Source: DATLGB01 sp038258425
Lineage (GTDB): Bacteria; Actinomycetota; Thermoleophilia; Solirubrobacterales; Solirubrobacteraceae
DNA length: 64,000 bases
Assembly: GCA_038258425.1 (NCBI GenBank)
Contig: JBBSPV010000014.1
Coordinates: 11,241-75,240, forward strand
Reading direction: 5' to 3'
Shown: in pieces, positions 47,307 to 56,662 of the stretch
Layout: every line of letters starts with the position of its first letter
How positions within the stretch are numbered: the first letter of the stretch is position 1
Position numbers and translations under genes: made by a program
Notes under the pieces: generated by a model
The model's database searches: none
The model's input: only the letters and a program-made list of their open reading frames with translations
Told to the model about the DNA's origin: nothing

Positions 47307-48626
47307 ATGAGGCCCCGCAACCGGGAGCTGCTCGCGCTCGTCCCGGCCGCCCTCCTGGTGACCGCGGGCTTCGCGGCGATCTTCATCCAGCGCTCCGACG
47401 TCCTGTCGGACGCGTCGCTGACCTACGGCGGCGTCTTCCTCGCCCTGTGCGTGGCCGCGCACCTCGTGATCCGCTTCACGCTGCCGGACGCCGACCCGTA
47501 CCTGTTCCCGCTGGTGGCCGTCCTCGCGTGCTTCGGGCTGGTGATCATCTACGGCCTCGACGAGAACCTCGCGCGCGAGCAGGCGCAGTGGTTCGTCTTC
47601 GGCCTCGCGCTCTTCGTGGCCACGATCATCGGGCTGCGGCGCGACTTCCGGGTGCTCGAGCGCTACCGCTACACGATCGCAGCCGCCTCGTTGCTGCTGC
47701 TCGTGCTGCCGCGGGTGCCCGGCCTGGGCCAGCAGATCAACGGCGCCTACCTCGGCATCGGCGTCGGGCCGATCTCCTTCCAGCCCGTCGAGTTCGCCAA
47801 GCTCGGGATCGTCATCTTCATGGCGGCCTACCTGCGCGAGAACCGCGACGCGATGATGCTCGGCGCCCGCCGCGTGCTCGGGCTCACCTTCCCGCCGCTG
47901 AAGCAGTTCGGCCCGCTGCTCGTCGTCTGGGGCGTCGCGATGCTGATGCTCATCTTCATCCGCGACCTCGGCTCGTCGCTGATGTTCTTCGGGGCCTTCC
48001 TCGCGGTGCTCTACGTGGCGACGAACCGCCTGGGCCTCGTGGTGCTCGGCCTCGTCGCCTTCGGCATCGGCGCGTGGGTGATGATCCAGCTCGTCGGCCA
48101 CATCCAGGATCGCGTCGACATCTGGCTGGACCCGTTCGCTCCGGGCCGGGTGCAGACGGAGGGCTACCAGATCGCCCAGAGCCTGTTCGCGCAGGCCGAC
48201 GGCGGCGTCTTCGGCACCGGCCTGGACCAGGCGCTGCTGTCCGTGCCCTGCGACGCGAATCCCCGTGGCTGCTTCATCCTGCCCGCGCCGCACACCGACC
48301 TGATCTACGCGGTCATCGTCAACGAGCTCGGCCTCGCCGGCGCGGTCGGGCTCATCGTCGTCTACCTGCTCCTCGTCGCCCGCGGATTCAAGACCGCGAT
48401 GATCGCCCGCGACTCGTTCTCGACGCTGCTGGCCGCCGGCCTCGCCTCCGTGCTGGCCCTGCAGGTGTTCGTCATCGTCGGCGGCGTGACGCGGGTGATC
48501 CCGCTGACGGGCGTGACGCTGCCCTTCGTCTCCTACGGCGGCTCGTCGATCATGGCGAACTTCGTCCTGCTCGCGCTGCTGCTGCTCGTCTCGGATCGCG
48601 CGCGGCGGGAGGCGCAGACGCGGTGA
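47307..48626 (+). CDS. rodA: SEDS-family peptidoglycan glycosyltransferase (RodA/FtsW)
   Basis: The 439-residue protein has about ten membrane helices and polymerises lipid II with a partner PBP. Family motifs include W-x-x-x-P-F...G-Y-Q-I-A-Q-S-L-F-A, H-T-D-L-I-Y-A-V-I-V-N-E-L-G and G-V-T-L-P-F-V-S-Y-G-G-S-S. By synteny with pbpA-pknB it is RodA rather than FtsW. It overlaps pbpA by 4 nt. Confidence 0.93.
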   Translation: MRPRNRELLALVPAALLVTAGFAAIFIQRSDVLSDASLTYGGVFLALCVAAHLVIRFTLPDADPYLFPLVAVLACFGLVIIYGLDENLAREQAQWFVFGLALFVATIIGLRRDFRVLERYRYTIAAASLLLLVLPRVPGLGQQINGAYLGIGVGPISFQPVEFAKLGIVIFMAAYLRENRDAMMLGARRVLGLTFPPLKQFGPLLVVWGVAMLMLIFIRDLGSSLMFFGAFLAVLYVATNRLGLVVLGLVAFGIGAWVMIQLVGHIQDRVDIWLDPFAPGRVQTEGYQIAQSLFAQADGGVFGTGLDQALLSVPCDANPRGCFILPAPHTDLIYAVIVNELGLAGAVGLIVVYLLLVARGFKTAMIARDSFSTLLAAGLASVLALQVFVIVGGVTRVIPLTGVTLPFVSYGGSSIMANFVLLALLLLVSDRARREAQTR

Positions 48627-50050
48627 AGGGGCCGATCCTCAAGCTCTACGGCCTGAGCTTCGTGCTCTTCGCCGTGCTCGTCGGCTTCACGAGCTACTGG
48701 TCGGTGTTCGACGCCCAGGCGCTGCGCACGAACCCGGCCAACCGCCGCACGCTGCTGCAGGAGGAGCGCATCAAGCGGGGGACCATCCGCACGGCCGACG
48801 GCGAGCTGATCGCCGGCTCCACCCGCCTGAGCGGGGGCCGCTACCGCCGCCGCTATCCGCTCGGGGAGCTCTTCGGCCACCCCGTCGGCTACGCGTTCAC
48901 CGCCCTCGGCCGATCGGGCCTGGAGCGCTTCTACAACGACCGCCTCACCGGGGTGCGGACGGAGCTCGTCGGCGTGGTGGACTCGCTGCTGGACCGCCCC
49001 CGGGTCGGTCAGGACCTCGAGACGACGCTCGACGCCAAGGTGCAGGGGATCGCCACCCGGGCCCTGAAGGCGGCGCCCTCCGGCAAGGGGGCGGTCGTCG
49101 CGCTCGACGTCAAGACCGGGGCGGTCAAGGTCATGGCGTCGGTGCCGGGCTTCGACCCCAACGGCCTCGACGACCGCGCGACGTTCCGGCGTCTCTCGAC
49201 GGACGAGGGCAGCACGCCGCTGTTCGAGCGGGCCACCCAGGGCCTGTTCCCGCCCGGCTCGACCTTCAAGGTCGTCACCGCGGCGGCGGCGCTGGACTCG
49301 GGCCGCTTCACGCCCGACTCGCAGCTCTCAGGTCGCAACGGCGTCGCGATCTCCGGCGTCCCGCTGCAGAACTTCGGCGGCGAGGACTTCGGCTCCATCC
49401 CGCTGACCCTCGCGCTGACGAAGTCGGTCAACACGGTGTTCGGCCAGATCGGCGAGCAGCTCGGCAAGCGCCGGATGGAGCGGTACATGACGCGCTTCGG
49501 CTTCGACGCCTTCCCGCCCGTGGACCTCCCGCGCGACCAGCTCTCGCGCAGCGGGGAGCGGTTGAACGGCCGGCTGATCCCGCCGACCTCGGACCGCGTC
49601 GACGTCGGGCGCATGGCCATCGGCCAGGACAAGCTGCTCGTCACCCCGCTGCAGATGGCCTCCGTCGTGCAGGCCGTCGCCAACGGCGGCGTGCGGATGG
49701 AGCCCTACCTCGTCGAGAAGGCCTTCGACGCCGACGGGCGCACGCGCCTCGATCACGACCCGCAGGCCGCCCGGCGGGTCATGTCGGCCCGCTCGGCCGC
49801 GCAGCTGACGACGATGATGAAGTCCGTCGTGCGCGAGGGCACGGGCACCGCCGCCGCGCTGAGCGGCATCGAGGTCGCGGGCAAGACCGGCACCGCGGAG
49901 CTTAACGCCAACGGGCTCAACGATCTGTGGTTCGTCGGCTTCGCCGGCGACCACGCGGTCGCCGTCATGGTGGAGCGCGTCCAGGGCGGGCAGGGCGGGA
50001 CGGTCGCCGCGCCGATCGCCAAGCAGGTGCTGGAGGCCCTCGGTGGCTGA
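48623..50050 (+). CDS. pbpA: penicillin-binding protein PbpA
   Basis: The 475-residue class B PBP crosslinks peptidoglycan. It has one N-terminal membrane helix, an R-G-T-I-x-x-x-D-G dimerisation start, the active-site Ser in P-G-S-T-F-K, S-V-N, and K-T-G-T-A. GTG at 48623 overlaps the rodA stop (GTGA). It should work with the SEDS protein just upstream and be regulated by the kinase genes beside it. Confidence 0.94.
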   Translation: MKGPILKLYGLSFVLFAVLVGFTSYWSVFDAQALRTNPANRRTLLQEERIKRGTIRTADGELIAGSTRLSGGRYRRRYPLGELFGHPVGYAFTALGRSGLERFYNDRLTGVRTELVGVVDSLLDRPRVGQDLETTLDAKVQGIATRALKAAPSGKGAVVALDVKTGAVKVMASVPGFDPNGLDDRATFRRLSTDEGSTPLFERATQGLFPPGSTFKVVTAAAALDSGRFTPDSQLSGRNGVAISGVPLQNFGGEDFGSIPLTLALTKSVNTVFGQIGEQLGKRRMERYMTRFGFDAFPPVDLPRDQLSRSGERLNGRLIPPTSDRVDVGRMAIGQDKLLVTPLQMASVVQAVANGGVRMEPYLVEKAFDADGRTRLDHDPQAARRVMSARSAAQLTTMMKSVVREGTGTAAALSGIEVAGKTGTAELNANGLNDLWFVGFAGDHAVAVMVERVQGGQGGTVAAPIAKQVLEALGG

Positions 50051-51944
50051 CCGCCTGCGCGAGGGCCTCGACGCCGACGACCTCGTGGACGGCCGCTACC
50101 GCGTGCTCGGGCGCATCGGCTCGGGCGGCATGGCCGACGTCTACTGCGCCGAGGACAATCAGCTCGGCCGCCGCGTGGCCCTCAAGATCCTGCACCGCCG
50201 CTTCTCGGGCGACCAGGAGTTCGTCGAGCGCTTCCGCCGCGAGGCCTCCTCCGCGGCCGGGCTCCAGCACCCCAACATCGTCCAGGTCTTCGACCGCGGC
50301 TCCTGGGACGGGACGTACTACATCGCCATGGAGCTGCTCGAGGGCGGCTCGCTCAAGGACCTCGTCCGCGACGGCCCGGTCGATCCGGCGCTCGCGGTCG
50401 ACATCACCATCCAGATGCTCCGCGCCGCCCGCTTCGCGCACCGGCGCGGCATCATCCACCGCGACTTCAAGCCCCACAACGTCATCGTCGACGGCGAGGG
50501 CCGCGTCAAGGTCACCGACTTCGGGATCGCCCGCGCGGGCGCGTCGGACATGACGGAGACCGGCGCGATCATGGGCACCGCCGCCTACCTCTCCCCGGAG
50601 CAGGCCCAGGGCCACGCGGTGACCGGCGCCTCCGACCTGTACTCCGTCGGCGTCGTGCTCTACGAGCTGCTCACGGGCCGGCCGCCGTTCGTGGCGGAGT
50701 CGGCGGTCTCCATCGCGCTCAAGCAGGTCTCGGAGGACCCGACGCCGCCGCGCGAGCTCAACCCGGCCATCTCACCCGAGCTCGAGGACGTCGTGCTCAC
50801 GGCGCTGCAGAAGGACCCGGCGCGCCGGTTCCCCGACGCGGACGCGTTCGTCACGGCGCTCGTCGCCGTGCGCGACCTCCCGGCGCGCGACGACGTGGGC
50901 GGGCGCACGGGGCCGCTGACCGGCAGCTATCCGGTGGCGGCGCCCGGCGAGGACGGGCTCGACCGCCGCCGCCGGCGGCTGATCGCCGCGCTCGTCGTCC
51001 TCGCCCTCGCGGCGATCGGCGTGGGCGCCTTCCTCCTGCTGCAGCCCGATCAGGCCAAGGTCCCCGACGTCGTCGGGTCGAAGTCCGCCGTCGCGTCCGC
51101 ACGGCTCAACAACGACGGCTTCGAGGCGCAGATCGAGCAGGTGCGCAGCGCCGACCGGCCCGCCGACGAGGTCATCCGCCAGCGCCCGAGCCCGGGCGAG
51201 CGGGCGGACGAGGGCTCGCAGGTGACGCTCTTCGTCTCCTCGGGACCCGGCCAGGGCACGGTGCCCGACGTGGCGCGCCGTCCCGAGGCGGCGGCCGTCC
51301 GCGACGTGCGCCGCAGCGGTTTCAAGGCCGACGTCAAGCGCGCGTACTCCTCCTCCGTCCGGTCCGGGCGCGTGATCCGCACGCGGCCGCCGGCGCGGAC
51401 GCCGCTGGACATCGGCCGGACGGTGTCGATCGTCGTCTCCCGCGGCCCACAGCCGATCGCGGTGCCGGCGCTGGGCGGCATGGCGGTCGACGACGCGCGG
51501 GCCCGGCTGGAGGCCGTCGGCCTCGCCGCCGCGGTCGTGCGGCGCGCGTCGGACGAGGAGCCCGGCACGGTGACCGGCCAGGACCCGGCCGCCGCCGCGA
51601 GCGTCCCCCGGGGGACCACGGTGACGCTGACGGTCGCCAAGCCGCAGCCGAAGGTCGACGTGCCCGACGTGGAGGGCGTCAGCGCCTCCTCCGCCGCCGG
51701 CCGGCTGCGGGCGGCCGGCTTCACCGTGCGCACGCAGACGCGCAGGACGACGAACCGGGACGAGGACGACCAGGTGCTCAGCCAGTCGCCCTCCGCGGGC
51801 TCGGCGCGCGACCCCGGGACGACGGTGACGATCGTCGTCGGCGCCTTCGCCGCCCCGACCCCCACGCCCACCCCGTCGCCCACCTCCACCTCCACCTCCA
51901 CCCCCACCCCGACCCCGACCCCGACCCCGACGCCCGCGCCGTGA
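50043..51944 (+). CDS. pknB: Ser/Thr kinase PknB with PASTA domains
   Basis: PknB senses muropeptides or lipid II and controls wall synthesis. The 633-residue protein has the kinase (about 20-280; G-S-G-G-M-A-D-V-Y, V-A-L-K-I, H-R-D-F-K-P-H-N-V, D-F-G-I-A), a membrane helix (about 315-335), and four PASTA repeats. It ends in a Thr/Pro-rich tail (about 608-633). The catalytic loop has F-K-P in place of V/I-K-P. GTG at 50043 overlaps pbpA by 8 nt, and the stop overlaps ddl. Confidence 0.95.
   Translation: MADRLREGLDADDLVDGRYRVLGRIGSGGMADVYCAEDNQLGRRVALKILHRRFSGDQEFVERFRREASSAAGLQHPNIVQVFDRGSWDGTYYIAMELLEGGSLKDLVRDGPVDPALAVDITIQMLRAARFAHRRGIIHRDFKPHNVIVDGEGRVKVTDFGIARAGASDMTETGAIMGTAAYLSPEQAQGHAVTGASDLYSVGVVLYELLTGRPPFVAESAVSIALKQVSEDPTPPRELNPAISPELEDVVLTALQKDPARRFPDADAFVTALVAVRDLPARDDVGGRTGPLTGSYPVAAPGEDGLDRRRRRLIAALVVLALAAIGVGAFLLLQPDQAKVPDVVGSKSAVASARLNNDGFEAQIEQVRSADRPADEVIRQRPSPGERADEGSQVTLFVSSGPGQGTVPDVARRPEAAAVRDVRRSGFKADVKRAYSSSVRSGRVIRTRPPARTPLDIGRTVSIVVSRGPQPIAVPALGGMAVDDARARLEAVGLAAAVVRRASDEEPGTVTGQDPAAAASVPRGTTVTLTVAKPQPKVDVPDVEGVSASSAAGRLRAAGFTVRTQTRRTTNRDEDDQVLSQSPSAGSARDPGTTVTIVVGAFAAPTPTPTPSPTSTSTSTPTPTPTPTPTPAP
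51858..51943 (+). repeat. short tandem repeat coding for a Thr/Pro tail
   Basis: Runs of CCCCGA and CCACCT hexamers encode T-P-T-P and T-S-T-S stretches at the end of pknB and stop at the ddl start. Copy-number change by slippage would lengthen or shorten the extracellular tail in frame by two residues. Confidence 0.7.
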
Positions 51945-52909
51945 GGGTCGCGGTGCTCAGCGGCGGGCGCTCGTCCGAGCACGAGGTGTCCCTCGCGTCC
52001 GGCGCGGCGGTCCGGGCCGGGCTGGCCGAGGCCGGCCACGAGGTCCTCGACGTCCACCTCACCCGGGAGGGTGCCTGGCTGCACGCCGGCGCGCCCGTGA
52101 CCCTGACCCCGGCCGGGGGCCTGCTCGGGGCCGACGCGGCCTTCCCGATCCTCCACGGCCCGTTCGGCGAGGACGGCACCGTCCAGGGACTGCTCGAGCT
52201 GCTCGACGTGCCCTACGTTGGCGCCGGCGTGCTCGCCACGGCGCTCAGCCTCGACAAGGTCATGTTCAAGGACGTGCTCGCCGCCGCGGGCATCCCCCAG
52301 GTCGCTCACGCGACGCTGCCCGGCCGCGACGCCCCGCTCGACGGGGTCCACGCGCTCGGGCTGCCGGTGTTCGTCAAGCCGGCCCGGGCGGGCTCGTCCA
52401 AGGGCATCGTCAAGGTCACGGAGCCCGGGGCGCTCCCGGCGGCGCTCGACGCCGCCTTCGCGGAGGACGCCGTGGTCGTCGTGGAGGCGATGTCGCACGG
52501 CCTCGAGGTCGAGTGCGCCGTGCTCGGCAACGCCGGGCCCCAGGCCTCGACGCCCGGCGAGATCGTCCTCACCGGCGGAGCCGACTGGTACGACTACGAC
52601 GCGAAGTACGCCGACGGCGGCATGGAGCTCGTCGTTCCCGCGCGTATCCCGCCGGCGGCGGCCGCCGACGTGCAGCGGCTCGCGCTGGAGACCTTCGCCC
52701 GCGTCGGCTGCGCCGGCCTCGCCCGCGTCGACTTCTTCGTCGAGCCCGACGGCCGCGTGCTCGTCAACGAGCTCAACACGCTTCCGGGCTTCACGCCGAC
52801 GAGCGTCTACGCGAAGCTCTGGGCCGCCTCGGGGCTGAGCTTCACCGAGGTCTGCGACCGCCTCGTGCGCCTCGGGGTCGAGCGCTTCGCGGGCGAGCGC
52901 GGCCGCTGA
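51941..52909 (+). CDS. ddl: D-alanine-D-alanine ligase
   Basis: Ddl makes the D-Ala-D-Ala end of peptidoglycan precursors. The 322-residue protein has V-L-S-G-G-R-S-S-E-H-E-V-S-L, H-G-P-F-G-E-D-G-T-V-Q-G, K-P-A-R-A-G-S-S-K-G-I-V-K-V, and N-E-L-N-T-L-P-G-F-T. GTG at 51941 overlaps the pknB stop. It is the classical copy; the divergent copy is at 19.4 kb. Its position after pbpA-pknB links precursor supply to wall control. Confidence 0.95.
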   Translation: MRVAVLSGGRSSEHEVSLASGAAVRAGLAEAGHEVLDVHLTREGAWLHAGAPVTLTPAGGLLGADAAFPILHGPFGEDGTVQGLLELLDVPYVGAGVLATALSLDKVMFKDVLAAAGIPQVAHATLPGRDAPLDGVHALGLPVFVKPARAGSSKGIVKVTEPGALPAALDAAFAEDAVVVVEAMSHGLEVECAVLGNAGPQASTPGEIVLTGGADWYDYDAKYADGGMELVVPARIPPAAAADVQRLALETFARVGCAGLARVDFFVEPDGRVLVNELNTLPGFTPTSVYAKLWAASGLSFTEVCDRLVRLGVERFAGERGR

Positions 52910-52918
52910 GCCGGCGGC

Positions 52919-54445
52919 TCACGTGCTCTGCGCGAGCGACACGTCGCCGATGCGGACGCTGGCCGGCTGGGGCGCGTTCTTCGGCAGGTCGGTGATCCAG
53001 ATCAGGTAGTAGCGGTACTCGCGGCCCCGCGTCTGGAGCGTGAAGCGCTGCTTGGCGCGCCGCACCGTGCCGCCCCCGACCTTCGTCCAGCCCGAGAGCG
53101 CCTTGGGGACGCCGCCCGCCGGGGCGGCGTAGATCGTCGCCTTCCAGCCCGGCTTGGGCGTCTGGATCAGGATCGACGTCGCCGCGACGCCCGGCCGGGC
53201 GTCCACGTAGAGCCCGACCCCGGACTTCGGCCCCTTCGCACTGGCGAAGACGCCGTCGCGGTAGCCCTCGGTCGACCAGGCCGTGGCCGGATCGCCGTCG
53301 ACGGCCCGGCGCACCTCGTCGCTGTGCTCCTGGTCGTCGCCCTCCGGGTCGTAGTCGTGGGCCGCCCCCCGGCCGAGCGAGACCGGGCTCGTCCCGGTCG
53401 GCGCCCGGACCCGTGGCGTCCCCGTCCCGCGCTCCACGCGGTTGGCCGCCTCACCGACCACGAGCACGACGACGAGGGCGGCGGCGACGATGCCCAGCGC
53501 CGTGACCACGAGCGGCACCCGCAGCCGCAGGCGCAGGGGCACGCGCCGGCGGGCCTCGGCCGGCAGGGTCTTGAGCACGGCCGTCGCCTCGCCGGTCGAG
53601 TGGCCCGAGCGGGCCGCCTCGTTGGCGAGCGCGTCCTCGAGGTCGTCCTCGAGCCCCACGGCGTCCGGGTAACGCCGCTCGAGCGGCTTGGTCGTCATCC
53701 GGTCGAGCACGGAGGCGACGCTGGCCGACACCTCGGGCCGCTCGTGGGCGACGTCGGGCAGGTCCTCGCGCACGTGCTTCATCGCCACGGCGACCTGGTT
53801 CTCGCCGTGGAAGGGCACGTCGCCCACGAGCATCTCGTAGAAGACGATCCCGAGCGAGTAGATGTCGGACTGCCCGTTGACGACGTGGCCGAGGGCCTGC
53901 TCCGGGGACACGTAGTCCGTCGTGCCGAGCACCCGGCCGTCGGCCGTCAGCCCGTCCTCCTCGAGGGAGCGGGCGATGCCGAAGTCGGTGACCTTGGCCA
54001 TGCCCTCCTCGTCCACGAGGACGTTCTGGGGCTTGATGTCGCGGTGCACGATCCCGCGCGCGTGGGCGGCACCCAGCGCGCGCGTGATCTCGATCGCGTA
54101 GGCGAGGGCCTCGTCGACGGGCAGCCGGCCCTGCCGGCGGATGCGGTCCTTGAGCGTCTCGCCCTCGACGTACTCGAAGACGATGTACGGGCGGCCGTCG
54201 TCCTCGCCGGCGTCGATGACGCCGACGATGTGCGGGTGCGAGAACTGGGCGACGGAGCGCGCCTCGCGCCGGAAGCGCTCGAGCTGGGCGGAGTCCGACG
54301 CGATCTCGCGGTGCATGAGCTTCACCGCGACGGTGCGCTCGAGGGTCATGTCGAACGCCCGGTAGACCGTCGACATCCCCCCGGTGCCGATCTGGGCGTC
54401 GAGGCGGTACCGGCCGCTGAGGCACGTGCCGACGAGCGGGCTCAT
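52919..54445 (-). CDS. Ser/Thr kinase with C-terminal discoidin-like domain
   Basis: The 508-residue protein has a kinase domain (about 10-270; G-T-G-G-M-S-T-V-Y, V-A-V-K-L-M, H-R-D-I-K-P-Q-N-V, D-F-G-I-A), a membrane helix (about 312-335) and an extracytoplasmic domain. The latter has W-S-T-E-G-Y, V-G-L-Y-V-D and Y-Y-L-I-W-I-T-D-L patterns of a discoidin/F5-F8-like beta fold. Such folds bind sugars or lipids, so it may sense envelope material. AGGAG lies four bases before the ATG. It converges with ddl. Confidence 0.88.
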   Translation of the reverse strand: MSPLVGTCLSGRYRLDAQIGTGGMSTVYRAFDMTLERTVAVKLMHREIASDSAQLERFRREARSVAQFSHPHIVGVIDAGEDDGRPYIVFEYVEGETLKDRIRRQGRLPVDEALAYAIEITRALGAAHARGIVHRDIKPQNVLVDEEGMAKVTDFGIARSLEEDGLTADGRVLGTTDYVSPEQALGHVVNGQSDIYSLGIVFYEMLVGDVPFHGENQVAVAMKHVREDLPDVAHERPEVSASVASVLDRMTTKPLERRYPDAVGLEDDLEDALANEAARSGHSTGEATAVLKTLPAEARRRVPLRLRLRVPLVVTALGIVAAALVVVLVVGEAANRVERGTGTPRVRAPTGTSPVSLGRGAAHDYDPEGDDQEHSDEVRRAVDGDPATAWSTEGYRDGVFASAKGPKSGVGLYVDARPGVAATSILIQTPKPGWKATIYAAPAGGVPKALSGWTKVGGGTVRRAKQRFTLQTRGREYRYYLIWITDLPKNAPQPASVRIGDVSLAQST

Positions 54446-54480
54446 CCCGCTCCTATTCTGCCTGTCGCAAGGGCGGCCTG

Positions 54481-55293
54481 CTACCTGTCGGGCTCGACCC
54501 TCGGCTGCTCGATGGTCGGCTGGTCGGCCGGGGTGCTGTCGCCCTCGGCGGGTTCGTCGCCGGTGCGCCAGACCGCGGTCGGCGGCTCGGCCGGGTCGGG
54601 GGCGTCGTCGTCGCTTGCGTCCGTCGCGCTGAGCACGTCCTCGTCGACCTCCTGCTCGGCCTGCTCGGCCGCGAGGTCGTCGACGCGCTCGGGGCCGGGC
54701 TCACCCGCCTCCCCGAGGGTCGGGTCGTCCTGGGCCTCGATCACGTCGTCGATCTGGCGGCCGCCTTCCAGCGGGTCGCCGGCGGCCGGCTCGGCGTTGT
54801 CGATGAGCTCCTCCTCCGCGAGCTCCTGGCCCTCCGACTCGCCCTCGCCGGCCTCGGCGAGCGGGCGGTCGGCGTCCGTGGCGATGGCCCCGGATTCCAG
54901 GACGTCGTCGTAGGCCGGATCCGGGCCGCCGATGTTGGCCGCCTCGGCCGCCGCCGCGGCCTCCTCCGCGGCCTCGTCGATGCTCCCGGGCCGCCCGTCG
55001 GGCACCGTGCCCTCGTGCGCGGCCGTCTCCGGCGCCGGTGCCGGCACGGCCGTCGACGTGTTCTCCGGCGGTCCGGCCACGTCGGCGTTGGCCACCGCGG
55101 GGGCCGGCGCGTCCTCGGCCTCGGCGGCGCGCGTGCCCTCCGGCGCGTCGGCGGCCGGCGGGGCCGCGGCCGGCGCCACTGCGCCGGTGGCCTGGCGCAG
55201 CGCCTGGACGGCCCGCTGCCGGTGCTTCAGCGCGGCCGCCAGCGCGGCCGCGAGACCGGCGAGCGTGAGGGTCCTGAGCAGCTTGCGAGCCAT
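54481..55293 (-). CDS. acidic low-complexity membrane-anchored protein
   Basis: The 270-residue protein starts with a basic, hydrophobic segment (M-A-R-K-L-L-R-T-L-T-L-A-G-L-A-A-A-L-A), then is almost wholly Ala, Glu, Asp, Pro and Gly. No fold is recognised and it is probably disordered. It lies after the third kinase gene, in the same direction. The 208-bp gap to the sigma factor gene (55294-55501) should hold divergent promoters. Composition suggests a linker, tether or binding surface, but function is unknown. Confidence 0.55.
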   Translation of the reverse strand: MARKLLRTLTLAGLAAALAAALKHRQRAVQALRQATGAVAPAAAPPAADAPEGTRAAEAEDAPAPAVANADVAGPPENTSTAVPAPAPETAAHEGTVPDGRPGSIDEAAEEAAAAAEAANIGGPDPAYDDVLESGAIATDADRPLAEAGEGESEGQELAEEELIDNAEPAAGDPLEGGRQIDDVIEAQDDPTLGEAGEPGPERVDDLAAEQAEQEVDEDVLSATDASDDDAPDPAEPPTAVWRTGDEPAEGDSTPADQPTIEQPRVEPDR

Positions 55294-55501
55294 GCGGGTG
55301 ACTTTCTGGGAGGAATCGACACGTACGGCGAGAGCTACCCCGTGGTCCCGGCGCGACACCTGGCCTCTGCTCTCGGGCCTGGACGCTCGTACGACCGCGA
55401 ATACCACCGATGGGGGATGGGGTCACAACCCCAGGGTCCCGATGGGATCCCTGTCCGTCCTTCTCCGTTCGCATAAGCCACCAGGAGTCCTCCGAACCGC
55501 C

Positions 55502-56314
55502 ATGACCGCCACCGCCGCACAGCCCAGGCCCACCGCTCGACAGGCGGAGCGGCTCTGGCGGGAGTACCGCGAGTCCGGCGACGTCCGGGTGCGCAACCAG
55601 CTCGTGACCATGTACGCCCCGATGGTGCGCTACATCGTCTACAAGAAGGTGCGCGAGCTGCCGGCACGCTGCGAGGTCGAGGACTTCCTCTCCTGCGGGC
55701 TCGAGGCGCTCATCGCCTCCGTCGACCGCTACGACCCGGCCAAGGGTGCGACGCTCGAGCAGTACGCCTGGACGCGGGTCAACGGCGCGGTCCTCGACGA
55801 GCTGCGTCGCCAGGACTGGGCCCCCCGATCCGTCCGCCGCTTCGAGCGCGCCGCCGCGGGCGCCGGCGACCGCTTCCAGGCCGTCCACGGGCGGCGGCCC
55901 ACCGAGGCCGAGCTCGCCGAGCTGCTCGAGGTCACCCCGGCGCAGCTGCGCGGCAAGCGCCAGGAGCTCGCGGCCGCCGACGTCACGTCCCTGAACGCCG
56001 TCGTCCGCTCGGCGGACGAGCAGGGCTCGGTCGAGCGGCTGGACACGATCGCCGACACGGGCGACGAGCACGATCCGGAGCACCGGGTGACCGTCTCGGA
56101 GGCCAAGGCCCGCTTCCGCGCCGCCTTCGACGCCCTGCCCGAGCGCGACCGCGAGATCGCCGTGCTCCTCTACGTCCACAACCTCACCCTGCGCGAGATC
56201 GGCGATCGGCTCGGCGTCACCGAGAGCCGGGTCTGCCAGATCCACTCGCAGCTCAAGCGGCGCCTGAAGGGCGAGCTCGCCGACGACGCGGAGCTGCTGA
56301 GCGCCGTGGGCTGA
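55502..56314 (+). CDS. FliA/WhiG-type RNA polymerase sigma factor
   Basis: The 270-residue protein has sigma regions 2 (R-N-Q-L-V-x-x-Y-A-P-M-V-R-Y-I-V and D-F-L-S-C-G-L-E-A-L-I...R-Y-D-P), 3 (R-x-R-R-P-T-E-A-E-L-A-E) and 4 (L-P-E-R-D-R-E-I-A-V-L-L-Y...T-L-R-E-I-G-D-R-L-G-V-T-E-S-R-V-C-Q-I-H). This is the flagellar/sporulation class (FliA, WhiG). The next gene looks like FlaG. No other flagellar genes are in the window, so targets are unknown. ATG follows AGGAG at a rather long 13-base distance. Confidence 0.9.
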   Translation: MTATAAQPRPTARQAERLWREYRESGDVRVRNQLVTMYAPMVRYIVYKKVRELPARCEVEDFLSCGLEALIASVDRYDPAKGATLEQYAWTRVNGAVLDELRRQDWAPRSVRRFERAAAGAGDRFQAVHGRRPTEAELAELLEVTPAQLRGKRQELAAADVTSLNAVVRSADEQGSVERLDTIADTGDEHDPEHRVTVSEAKARFRAAFDALPERDREIAVLLYVHNLTLREIGDRLGVTESRVCQIHSQLKRRLKGELADDAELLSAVG

Positions 56315-56369
56315 TCCCACGCCGCCGCGGCGGCTCAACTTCGCCTGCGGGCGGCCGACCATCCGGGGC

Positions 56370-56615
56370 ATGACGGTCCGCCACGGTGCCTTCGACGACT
56401 CGCCGGAGGCGATGCCCGCCGAGGTCACGGCGGCCATCGACGCCGCCCCCGCGCGGGACCGGCGGCTCGCGGCGCTTCATCGGGAGCTGCACGTCGAGAC
56501 GGACGCCGACAGCGGGCGCAGCGCCCTGCAGCTGCGCGACGCCGACGGCGTCGTCCTGCGCACCCTGTCGGCCGAGGAGGCGCTCGAGCTGCTCGCCGGG
56601 CTCGACCGTCACTAG
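56370..56615 (+). CDS. FlaG-like small protein
   Basis: The 81-residue protein ends L-H-V-E-T-D...A-L-Q-L-R-D-A-D-G-V-V-L-R-T-L-S-A-E-E-A-L-E-L-L-A-G-L, which resembles the C-terminal half of FlaG, a small protein linked to flagellar filament length. The match is on pattern only. It directly follows a FliA-class sigma factor, which supports the call. It could be a remnant of a flagellar locus or a reused domain. Confidence 0.5.
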   Translation: MTVRHGAFDDSPEAMPAEVTAAIDAAPARDRRLAALHRELHVETDADSGRSALQLRDADGVVLRTLSAEEALELLAGLDRH

Positions 56616-56662
56616 GGCCGGGCCGGTTGCGCCGTCCGGCGCACGGGCGACACTGGCCGGCC

